The position numbers and the translations under genes are program-made. The notes under the pieces are model-generated. The model saw only the letters and a program-made list of their open reading frames with translations. It was not told where the DNA came from and did no database searches. This document shows, one piece after another, positions 51,298 through 63,200 of a stretch of 64,000 bases of DNA (the first letter of the stretch is position 1; every line of letters begins with the position of its first letter). Source of the DNA: Kalmanozyma brasiliensis GHG001 (lineage: Eukaryota > Basidiomycota > Ustilaginomycetes > Ustilaginales); the NCBI RefSeq assembly GCF_000497045.1, contig NW_015961955.1:186001-250000 (forward strand), in the 5' to 3' direction.

Positions 51298-54200
51298 CTA
51301 AAGCTGACCAAGCAGCTCGTTCACCAATCCGACCAGCCTTCCAATCATCTGTGGCAGCTCCTCCCCGCCAATCACTGCCGTCTTAGCCTTAATGGCGACA
51401 TCCATACCGTCCTCCTTGCCGAGCACCACATCAAGATTGACGTCTGGCTGCCAGATCGCGCCGTGTTGCGCTACCGCCTTGACCTTCTTGCGGCCGGCAG
51501 TGTCGTCCTGCTTTTCGCGACGTGTGTAGGTGAGCGGGTGGTCGAGTTTGACCTGCTCCAGTGCCGGCGCCTCCTCATCGTGCTCGCTGGAGAGTAGGAT
51601 GTTGACAGCGGTATTATAGCTCGCTTTGTCCATCGTCAACCCCGCCCAGCCATGCGCATCGACCAAGTCGGTCTGGTCGAACCTGCCGCGCTGTTTCAGC
51701 TGCTCCGCTGCCGAGCTGGCTCGCTCCTTCATTGAGTCGCCTGGCAGCTGCATGGGCAAGCAATTGAGCAGAGGCCCTTGCACGCGCTCGATCGAGTCGA
51801 AGTCTGATGAGCGACCGAGCTGATACAACCCGAACACGGGGGAGGACGATGAAGCGCGTTCGGACAGCAGCGTGGACCATGCAGCAAGGACGACGGCGGG
51901 GAGTGTCAATCCGCCTTTGCGCAGCTTGGCGTCCACAGTCGACGAGAGGAAGATGGCGTTGTGCTCGGCGTGGAATGCCTCACTGTCGATGTCGGCGTCT
52001 GGTCGAGCCTGCAGGAGCCCGCTACCCGCTTCAGACAGGGACTGGGCCCAGTACTGCTCAGCATCCGCTTTGAGATGCTGTTGCTCCTCTGCCACGTGCT
52101 CAACAGCCTCCACCCAGGCGTTCGAGCTGACCAAGTCGCCACCGCGGTAGAGCGACGCAAAGTCGCGCACCAGCATCTCGATCGAGAAGGCGTCATACAG
52201 AACATGGTGCAGCGAGAAGACGATGACGTCGCCAACGAGGGTCAGCTGGACAGGAGGCCTCGTGAGGTCTGGCCATCCTTCAGCAGCACGACGTGCAACG
52301 ACTTCCTTCGTCGCCTGCTCCGTGGATCTGTCTTGAACCTGCTCCTCGACAAAGCTCGAGTCATCAGAGACCCAGTCAGGCTTCAGAACGACCTGAGCAG
52401 CACTACCATCTTCGCCGAGCAGGAACGCTGTTCGCAGAATAGGCTGGAGCTGTCGTATCCTGCGCCACGTCTCCTTGACCTTGTTCGTCGAAGCATCAGG
52501 AAGGCGGTGGGCAAAGCTGAAGCCGCCTTCCCCTCGTCCGTGCTGAGACTTTGACCACGTGGCGAGCCAGAGCTTCTGGCCCGCGAGGATCGGAAGAACG
52601 CTTTGGATCTGGTCGGCTTCGATGCCGAGGCCCGCTGCGATGTGCTGCGCCACTTTGGGCGAGACTGCGGAAGCGGATTTGCTGTAACCGTTGCCGTTCG
52701 CATGACCATTGCTGGTTGCGCTACCGTTCGTCTTGACGCCGTTCGCCTTGGATTGGCTCGATAGGATGCCGTTGATCGTCTCGCCAGCCACGATCTCTCC
52801 CATTCGCAGCTTGATGCCAGCCTTCCGAGCTTGCGATGCAATTCGAATCGCAGAGATCGAATCGATGCCAAGCTGCGACAGCCGTGTGTTGCCTTGCAGC
52901 TCCGTGTGATCGACACCGGCGACTTTGCCGATGATCTCGGCCAGCGTACGTCCGTCTTCACTTAGAGCCGCCTCTGCCTGATCCACCGAGGAGCCGCGTA
53001 GATCGTGAGAGCCGTTGGCGTGCGACCCTTCAGGCAGATGCTGCGGGAAGGCCGCGTCGCCCAACATATCCGGCAGCTTCGAGATCGGACTTTCGACATG
53101 GCTCGAGAGGTGCTGCATCAGCGCGTCAAGACGATCGACGAGAGCGTCAAGTGCCATTTGGTCGTAGCGGCTGCCGTCTGCCTTCGCCACGATCGACATC
53201 TTGCTCGGACCCTGCACGAATGCCACGTTGAGCGTGTACTGAGCTCGCTCGGCGGTGTCATTCGACAGCTCGAGGGCACGTAGCTTGCGATCCTCCTGCT
53301 CGTCGTACGCTCTCTGGTAGTCAAAGAGCGCGTCGAAGAGCTGTCCGCGGCCAAGCTTTGCCTGGACATCTCGAAGAGCCGCTCGTCGATGCGGCCTGCC
53401 GGCATCGTTGGCGGCTTGCAAGGCTGCGGCGACCTCCTTGACAGGCTGATCAAGATGGTCGAATCGGACACGAGTGGCGACCGTGTTGAAGGCGGGTCCG
53501 ACAGCGGTATCTGCCTCTGGCATCAGATCCAGTAGTCCAAAGAGCTGGCCAAAGCAAACGTCTCTTGTCTGGCTTTCGATCGCCAAGAGCTTGCCAAAGG
53601 CGAGGTTACAAAGCACTTGAGGCGAGACGCCAATGTCACGACAGCGCGACTCGAGCTCTTGCGATGTCAGAGCAAGCTGCCTCTCGACGAGGAAGGCTTG
53701 GCTGCGCTCTGAGCTGGCCGCGAGTGGCGTCGGTTGGAAGCCTCGCAAAGCGCTCTGCCAGTGGTGCACGTCTTCGTCTTGGGACAACAGCGACGGCACG
53801 AGCTCGTGGAAAGGTAGGCGAGCAGGCAGACGCCCTTCATCGCCGACGATCAAGGCTTCAAAGTCCTCGAGCAGCTGAGGAAGCGAGCTACCATCATACA
53901 AAGCGTGATGAACGCTCAGCATGATAGTCACTCGGCCGTCGGAGCCCTTATCGGACCACAGGTGAAGGGCATGCGGAGCGGTTCGGAAAGCGTCTTCATC
54001 TTCGAAAGAGGGCTGACCGTCCAGCTTGTTCAGAACGCCATTCGTGAAGCTGCCAGAGTGCTCGACGATGCGAGCCTGCGCCTCGGAGTGCACCGCCTGA
54101 GCCCAGGCATGTGCACCTTCGACCGGGTGGAAGGTCATCCTTAGAATGTCGAGCCGGTCGACAAGCTGATGCCAAGCTGCGATGATCTGCTTGGGTGTGA

Positions 54201-57200
54201 CGTCGACGAGCTCGAACGTGTGATGATGGAAGTACAGACCGCCAGCCGAAGCAAGCGACTGCGCGATCATACCGGATTGCAGAGGCGTGCACGGCAAGAT
54301 CGACACAGTAGCGTCCTTGGCAGACAGCTGCCAGCCTTCCTTGTGTGCTACCGTGCTGGTTCGCTTGACCCACTCCTGCAGCTTTTTGCTGTGCTGGCGA
54401 GGCTCAGATGGACCCTCCGATGACTGCGTTTGCTTCTCAGCGAGAGCAGCAATGTTGGGAGTGCTGAGCACGTCAGCGACGGTGAACGCGTAGCCAGCAG
54501 CGCGAAGCTCCTTGACGAGACGGATGGCAGAAATCGAATCGATGCCAAGGCGATGGAAAGAGGTCGTTCTGCCGATCTCGTCTTCAGAGACACCGCTGAA
54601 CTCGGCCACCGTCTCGCGAAGCTTTTGCTCCGACGCGGACCAGGCCTGGTTCGAGACGGCACCCTCGCGTTTCGCGCCGAGCGAGCGGAGCAGAGAGGCG
54701 TCGACGTGCTCGTAGAACGCAGCCAAAGCCTTGTGATCCGTCTTGTTGTTGTGCGTCAGTGGCAGACCACGGCTGGTCGCTATCCAGTGAGTGGGGACCA
54801 TGTAGGCTGCCAGACGCTTGGCCGCTTCTTGCTCCAGTCGGATGCAGAGCTCGATGGCCTTGTCGTCTTCGCGGACACCGAGGTCACCACTGGTGGAGAC
54901 GCCATCAGCGGCAGCGACGAAAGCAACGAGCTGCTTCGTTCCCATGGAAGGATGTTTGAGGTACTGGACGTCAGCGTCGCGCACGCCGGCCTGATCAGAC
55001 AGCACAGCGGTGACTTCGTCGAGCTCCATGCGCTGCCCGTTGACCTTGACCTGTCGATCAGAACCGATGCGGCCGAGGCATTCGACGCTTCCATCGTGCA
55101 GGAAACGACCCAGATCGCCGGTGCGATAGACTCTAGTGCCGTCCTCCATGTGGACGAACTTTTCAGCAGTCAGCTCCTCGCGGCCATAGTAGCAGTCAGC
55201 CAGCTGAGGACCGCCAACGACAAGCTCGCCGATAGCTCCGGAAGGCAGGACGCGAGTCGATCCTTCTTCGAGCACGAACATCGAGGAGGTGGGATAGACG
55301 CGACCGATCAAGTTGCGAGTTGCTCCTGACTTGACTTGTCCCAGCGTGTTGCCGATGGTGGCTTCCGTGGGTCCCCAGGCATTGATCAAGAGACGCTCGG
55401 CCTGATTCCATTCGTCAACGACACGCGAGTCGATGATGTCGCCTCCGCTCATCAGCCACTCGAGCTTTACTTCCTCTGGGTGCACAGTGCCGGCAAGCGC
55501 AGCTGGCAGATCGGCGATGGTGATGCCGAGGTGCTCGATCGAAGCAGTCAAATCCTCTAGGAGCTCCTGCTTGGGTGCAGTACCGATCGAGAACCCGAGC
55601 GACAGAGGCATACACATCTCAATCAAGCACACATCGAATCCGATGGAAGCGAGCTGCAAGAACCGAGACGTGCGAGTGAAGGGCAGGATGCGCTCCCACG
55701 AGTATAACGCGCTGGCCAGCGCACGTTGGTTGATCTGTACAGCTTTCGGCTTGCCTGTGGAACCGGAAGTGAAGAGCAGATAGCAAGGTGCGTCGAGGTC
55801 CGGCGCCGGGAGCTCCCGACGGTCGGAGCATGGTTCACCAAGCTGCGCAAGATCGAGTACCTCGCATTTGAAGCCAGCCAGGTTCTTCTTCGTGGATTGA
55901 CTCGCAATGACCGGGCAGTCGCCGACCGATTCGATCATGTACGAAAGACGCTCCGCCGGCAGGGTCGGGTCCAGTGGCAGGTACGCTTTGCCTGCCTTCC
56001 AGATGGCAAGAATCGTAGCATAGAGTTCAGCACCATCCTTGTTGAGATGGACACCGACAAAGCGGCTGGTCTTGTCGACGAGGTGCCGAGCGATGGTCGT
56101 GCTGAGCGAGTCAAGCTCGGAGTACGAGGTGAGCTTCGGCGGCTCCTGCATCGATGAGGCGAAAGCGACAGCAACTGCGTCGGTATCGTTTCGCACATGT
56201 CGGCTAAATCGAGCCACCATGGTCTCGCTCGAGCTTGTCGGAACGTAGCAGTCCTTGTTGAGGATGGACAGATTGCCGGCGTTGAGCTGCTTGGCTTCCT
56301 CCACTCCCGCGAAGGTAGCCAGGATGCTGTCGTACTGCGCAAGCATCAGCTTGGCCTGTTCGACAGGGATGTAGCGGGTGTCAAAGGCGAGATGGAGCTG
56401 CACCTTCTCTCCAATTGCGCTCACCTCGAGCGCCATGGGATAATCCCTTTCCATCTGAGTGCTCCCTTCGATGAAGAGGCCCTGCTTCTCCGAAGATGTC
56501 GTCTGGCCGAGGTACGAGAAGAGAGCCTCGAATGGCGCTCGAGTCAGGTCAAGCCAGCGCATCAATTGAGGCAACGAGACGTGCTGATGCGGTAGGATGG
56601 CATTGACAGCTTGGTGCGCTCTCTTGCAGAGGTCCTCCGATGCTGTCGATCTTGCGTCGGTCAAACGAAGAGGAACGGTCGTGACACAAGGGCCGTGAAT
56701 CAACTCGATCCCGTCCACAGGAATGCTCCGGCCGGACAGAACGAGTCCAAGCGTGACCTCACTGTCTCCGACGTACAGACCAAGCAAGTGCGCGAATGCT
56801 GCGACCAAGATGGACTGCACGGTCACCTTGCTGGCGCGAGCCGCCTTCTTAACGTGAGAGAATGAGCTCCGAGAGGTCACGGTAAGCTCGTCGCCGCGGC
56901 TGACGTTGTGTTCGGGACGCACGCCCGTCAAGTTGGGCACTTGCGTGAGCGAAAACTCTGAGAGCGTTTCGGTCCAGAACTTCTTGGCCTCCTCTTCCTT
57001 GGCCTCGCCGACGATGTTCTGAGTAGCAGCCGCAAACGAAAACGCAGGTACGTCCTGAGCCTGGCCGCCGAGACGATCCGACGCCTCCTTCAGAAGCATG
57101 CGGATGGAGTCGCCGTCGTATATGGCATGCGAGCAGGTGAGCGTGAGAGAGGGCGCTGCATCTTTGATCTGCCATGACTTGAGACGCAGTGCAGGCACGC

Positions 57201-60200
57201 TGCCAATGTTGCTGGCGATGTCTTTTGCCGTATGAGCATGGTAGTTGGTCAGCTTCTCAGCTGTGGGAATGGCCTCCGAGGACGCGGACCAAGTCGAGGC
57301 CAAGGCGTCAGCGCCCAGCACTACTTGCACAAGCGTGCATTCGACCTCGGTGAAGACCGTGCGGTAGATCGCGTGCCTGGACAAGGTGGTCAACCAAGCA
57401 TCGCGGATATGCTCCAACCCATACTCGCTACTCGTCATAGTGATCGTGATGGTGGTGATGTAGCGAGGAGTGTCGCGATCGTCCGAGATGGCCTGAGAGA
57501 CCAGGGCGACCTGCATCGGGACGCACGGCAGGGCGGTCTCGATAGACACCTTGTTGTACTGCGGCAGCGCCTTTACCTTGGCGGTGAGATCGGAGAGCTG
57601 CTTCTTCCACTCAGCATCGCTAACGCCCGGAGACGCGTTCCGGTCGTCCTTGCGTTGACGTGCGATGGCTTCGATGGTGGGTTCGTTCATGATCGACGAG
57701 ACGGAAGCCTCGAAGCCCTGCTTTCTCAGCTTGCTTGCCAGTGTGACCACAGTCAGACTGTCGAGTCCCGCCATGATGAGATCAAGATCGTGAGTGAGCT
57801 TGATGTCAGAGGCCAGACGAACAGACTGGCGCACGAGGTCGGCCACCGCTTGCTCGCTGCCGGTGAGATCTCTCTGCTGAGACTGGTTCGAGCCGGAAAG
57901 CTTGGAGAGGCGGTCGGGATCAACTTCATGATACAAGCTCTTGAGCAGACGTCGATCCGCTTTGCCGGACAGCGCAGAGATGGGCAGGTATTTGAGCGGC
58001 AGCACGAGCGACGGCACCATGTGCTGAGGCAGCTTTGCCCTGACGCGCTTCCTGAGCTCCAGTGTCTGTTTGCTCGCCTCTTCTGACTGCTCGAGCAACG
58101 CAGCGGGGTCGGCCGAATCGTCTTGCTTGGTCCTGGCGCTTTCGGATGCGATGAAAGAGACCAGTCGTGCAGGGCCATCGATCTTGGGATGGTCCGAGTA
58201 GATGGTGACAGCAGTGCCCGCAGCTTGCAGGTCCTCCCTCAAAGAGGCAGAGAGCGCCGCATCCACCTCGCCGAGCTCGAGGCGGGCACCCCGGACTTTC
58301 ACCTGCGAGCCGTCCAGACGACCCAAATACTCGACTTCGTCGCTCGGATGCAAGCGGACCAAGTCTCCGGTGCGATAGACTCGCTGCCCATGGAACTCAA
58401 CGAAGGACGACGATTCGGGCTGGTTCAAATAGCCCTTTGCGACCTGGTCGCCTCCGATGCACAGCTCGCCAGGCTCTCCGCGTAGGGTTGGCACCAGGCT
58501 GCCGTTGAGCTCCTTGAGAATGAGATATTGGGTGCCAGGGAAGGGGCGACCAACATTGCTGGGCCGAGAGTGCTTGCCGACTCGGGCGATCGAGTTGCCG
58601 ATGGTAGCCTCACTTGGTCCGTAAGCATTGAAGACGACGGGCCTTTCTTCTCCTTCGCTGCCCCACAGCTGGCAAAGATCTTGCGTCAGGGCTTCGCCGC
58701 CGATGATGAGCGCGCGCAGTGAAGGCACAGCACTAGGCTTGATTCGCTCTCCCTTGCTGAAGAAGAGAAAGGGCACCACACAAGCATGCGTGACTTCGAG
58801 CGTAGACATGGTCGTGGCGATATCATCGTGAATCAGAGCACGTGGCCCAGTGACAATGGTAGCGCCGACTCGAAGTGAGAGGAAGATCTCGAGGAGATGA
58901 ACATCGAACGCTTCGGCGGAACGAGCAAGGAAGCGCGCTGGAGACTTGAAGGAGCCAGGTGCTTCCTGTTCGTAGGTGAAGTGGAAGCCTTCGATTGCTG
59001 CAGCCAAGTTGGCTTGTGTCAGAAGGCAGCCCTTCGGTTTGCCGGTGGAGCCCGAAGTATAGATGATGAAAGCGACATCATCGGCTTGGATGCCCACGTC
59101 ATCGACACCGCTGGAGTCGGCGAGGGCATCTCGGTACGCCTTCGACTCGACGTCGAGCTGATCCACCTCTGTCAAGCTATCAAAGTCGCTATCTTTGCTC
59201 GACGCGATCAAGAGCGCAGCCCCACTGTCCTTGAGAAGCTCCTTCTTTCTGTCAAGAGGGAGGGTCGCATCAAGGGGCAGGTACGCATGACCAGCTCTGA
59301 GGATCGCCAGCGGTGCGATGTAGCTGTCTAGGCCGCGCTCGAGACAGACACCGACGACGGAGTTGCGCGGGAGAGAGCGGAGTCGGCTGGCCAAACCGTA
59401 ACTTGCCTTGTCGAGCTCTGCATACGTGATGGTCGCGGCTGCTTTGCGAGCCGAAGGCGACTCCTCTAGGTCTTGATAGATCTCGACGGCGTATCTGTGC
59501 TCGGACAGCGCTCCGGCGTTCAGGGAGCGAGCAACGCTGATGAAAGAGGCAGTTTCTTGCTGGCTTCGAACGACCGGCTTCGTGATGGAGAACAGAGGCA
59601 AGCCTTGCTTCTCCGAGGGGGCCACGTCGCGGAGGAAGGCTGCGACTTCGACATCGGAAGAGGAGCAGAGGGCTGAAAGACTGCGATTGAACTGCTCGAG
59701 CATCAGGCTGCCGAAAGCCTCGCTGATGACGCTCTTCTGCCAGCTCAGTCCGAGCTTGACGGTCCCATCGGAAGCGGGCAGCACCTCGACGCCGAGAACA
59801 TGTTCGGTGGCCACGCCCAAGTCTGCGAGCTTGGACAGGCGGAAGTGCTTGGCGTCGGCCTCCTCAGGCTGCGAAGGAGCGGGCTCGAGAACAAAGACGG
59901 AGTGGAAGAGCTGCTCTCCCGGCGGCACTTGGAGTGTACGGCGGATGGCTCCAAGATCGGTGTGCTGCGCTTCCATGACGGAGGCGTGGAAAGCATCCGT
60001 GTCTTTGATCAGATCGCGCAGCTTCTGCGTCGGTCGCAGGACGAAAGGTACCGGTACTGTAGACAGGACGGGACCGTACACCTGGTCAAGCTCCGCCGAG
60101 AGGGTTCGTCCAGAGACGGAGTCACCGAGGATGAGGTGCTGCGACTCGAGGTAAGCGGACAGCACCCAGGCCCACGCGGTCTGGACGACAGGACGAGCTG

Positions 60201-63200
60201 AGACGCCAAGGTCTCGGCATACCGCTTCGACGTCTGTCCACTTGACACTCGCGGTGACGTAGCGGGACTGATGCAAGCTGGCTTGTTCCTCGCCTTTCGA
60301 TGACTTGGCGAGCGTCAGCGTCGGGAACGAGGCAGTTTCGCCTTTAGGGTAGGAAGACAGAGCCTGGTCCCAGATGTCACTATGCCTGCGAGCCTCCTCT
60401 TGGTCGATGGGCAGGATCTGCGCAAGTGCGGTCGAAAACTGGTGCGACTCTGGTGAGGTCCGGCCTTCGTAGAAGGCCTCGACATGATCCTCAAAGATAC
60501 CCAGAGATCGGGCGTCGTAGGTGCTGTGGTGGGCGACCACGATCAAGGAAGTCTGAGTCCCCTGCTTGGCGAGCATAAAGGCTACTGGCGGGCGAGCGCC
60601 GAAGGGATGCAGCGCCAGCTCTTTCTCTGCTGTATCGAGGATGACTCTCTCGGCATCTGCATCGTCTGCGATGTCGACGTGCTTGATCTGAGGATCAAAA
60701 GACTTCCACACGATCTGCAGGAAGTGCGGCTGGAAGGGCCACTCGCGCTTCTGAGTGTCCACGTCGAGAGAGCCAATGTCGGCAAAGGAGGTGCGCAGAC
60801 TGTCGAAGCGGTCGACAGTCTGGACCAGAGCTTTGGAAAGGCTTTCCAGGTCACAATCGGATGGCAGCTGGTATTGACGCTGAAGACGATAGCTCGAGCT
60901 GTCCCGCTGCGACTCGGCCAGCATGCCCTCCTGCAGAGGTGTGCAGGGCAGTACCGACTGAATCTCGGCATCCTTGGGGCCGTCGTGGCTCTGCTGGAGC
61001 CAAGACACCACTGCCGGACGGAAGGCGGCGTCCCATTCCGAGAGAAAGACAGCCGCTTGCTTGGCTCGCTCATCCGAACCAGACTTGGAGCTCTGAAGGT
61101 GCTCTCCGAGCGACTTGAGGGTCGGGTAGCGGGCAACGTCCAGAACACCAACCGAATAGCCTTCTTGCGAGACGCGCTGCGAGAACGTCATAGCGCGGAT
61201 AGAGTCGAGACCGACGCTGGTGAAGGGAGTCTTGCGCCCAATCTTGCTTGCATCGACGTTGCAGAGCTTGGCGAGCCACTTTCGCAGGCAAGCCTCCGCC
61301 TCGGCCGTCGCGGAGTCGATTTCATCGTCATCCCCCTCGTTGGCGAGCTTGTTCTCCCATTCGAGCTGATCGAAGTCGGCGAGGACGTTCTTGAGCGCGA
61401 CACGATCGATCTTGGCGCTCGACGTTCGAGGGAAGTGCGAGAGAATGACAAAGAGGTTGGGCACCATGTACGAGGGCAGGTTGTTTTTGGCGTTGCTCTG
61501 CAGCTCGCGGGCGACCTTGATGGCCTCTTCGTCCATCCTCAACAGCTCTCCAGCTTGGCCACCAGGCAACGCGGAAAAATTGATGATCTGCTGTTCGCTC
61601 TCGTTGTCCTTCTTGGGGAAGGCCATGGTCTCGGAGTCCTTGATTTTGTCGTGACTGTTCTTGATGGCGGCATTGATTTCGAGCAGCTCGATGCGGATGC
61701 CGTTGATCTTGACTTGGTCATCGATGCGTCCAAGGTACTCAAACTCTTGGTTGTCAAGCTGACGGACAAGATCACCGGTGCGGTAGACTCTTCCGAGCTG
61801 TGGATGTGGGAAGAACTTGTCGGCCGTCTTGACGGGATCGCCCACGTAGCCTCGAGCCAATTGCGGTCCTCCCAGGACGAGTTCACCGACAGCGCCCTTG
61901 ATGACGACACGATCGTACTTGTCAAGGGCGTGACACGAGGTAGTGGGAAGCGCTACACCGATGTTGGGCGCCTTGACCCGGTCGCCAAACGGCACGCGGC
62001 GGTTCATAGCGATGAGGGTGGCCTCAGCGGGACCGTAGAGGTTGAGGAGACAGCAATCCTTGCTCCACTCATCTGCGACGACTTGGCTCAGCTTTTCGCC
62101 GCCCGAGATGACCACCTTGAGACTGGGCACACGATGGCGCTCGGTCATGGCCATCACAGCGGGGGTGAGGAGGGTGTGAGTGGGCTTGATGCTGTTGCCG
62201 ACGTCGACGAGGTCTTGCAGAAGTACACCACGGGGACACGAGCAGATTGTGCCGCCAAGCCCCCAGGTGTAGAAGCAGTCCATGATGGAGAGATCAAAGT
62301 TGTAAGCCGAGTACTGAAGATAGCGGATCTGATCGGTGCCGATCTTGTCTTTGCCATAGGGGATGTAGAGGCGAAGGGCTCGCATAGCCTGAATGATGGC
62401 AAGATGCTGGATGCCGACACCTTTGGGAAGACCTGTTGTGCCGGAGGTCCAGATCATGTATGCTAACTGCTCTATTGACCGCGATCGCGTGGCTTTGGTC
62501 GGCGGTGAATCTTTAACGTGTTGCAATTCATCATCAAGCTGATCGAGACGGATGGCGTGCATGCCACCTTTGCTCTTGACGTCTTCGCTTTCCAAATCTT
62601 CTTGCAGCTGCTTGGAGATCTTGTCGTCATGGGTCAAGACCACCTTGGCGTTGGACTTGGCGAGAAGCGCCTGTCTTCGCGAGGCAGGCCAGTCCGTGTC
62701 GATGGGGCACCAGGCAGCTCCAGCTTTGAGCACGCCGATGAAGGAGAGATAGGTTTCTGGGCTCTTTTCGAGATAGAGCGCTACAATGTGGTCGGATTGC
62801 GAGTCGGAGCTGGCCGAACCGATACCGTGGCTCCAGAGAAGATTCTTGACCTTTTCCGCCCGCTCGTTCATCTCGGCGTAGGTCCATTTGGTGGAACGCT
62901 CGTCCTTGAGATCGAAGCGAAAGTCGAGGGCGAGGGAGTCGGGATCGTGCTCGGCAAAGTACTCGAACTCGGTCTCCAGACGGTCGGCGTCTCGTCCTTG
63001 GAGATGATCTGGATCTGGGAGATGGTGATATGTGGTGTTGTCGGCGGCTCTGAGCTTCCAGTCGAAGCGTTCGACGGACAAGGCATGCTTCTGGGTGTCG
63101 GTTTGATACGATTGGAGGAGGGCAGCCACCTGACGCAACTGAAGCTGAGCCGACTGCTCCGAGTGAACGGCAGGAGCGGCTTTCATCTCGAGAAGGAGAT

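Noticed and set aside
60484..62466. A 660-codon open frame antisense to the NRPS, plus other long antisense frames across 51.6-62.5 kb
   Set aside because: They mirror the NRPS codon pattern (C/G-rich third positions suppress stops on the other strand) and have no domain of their own.
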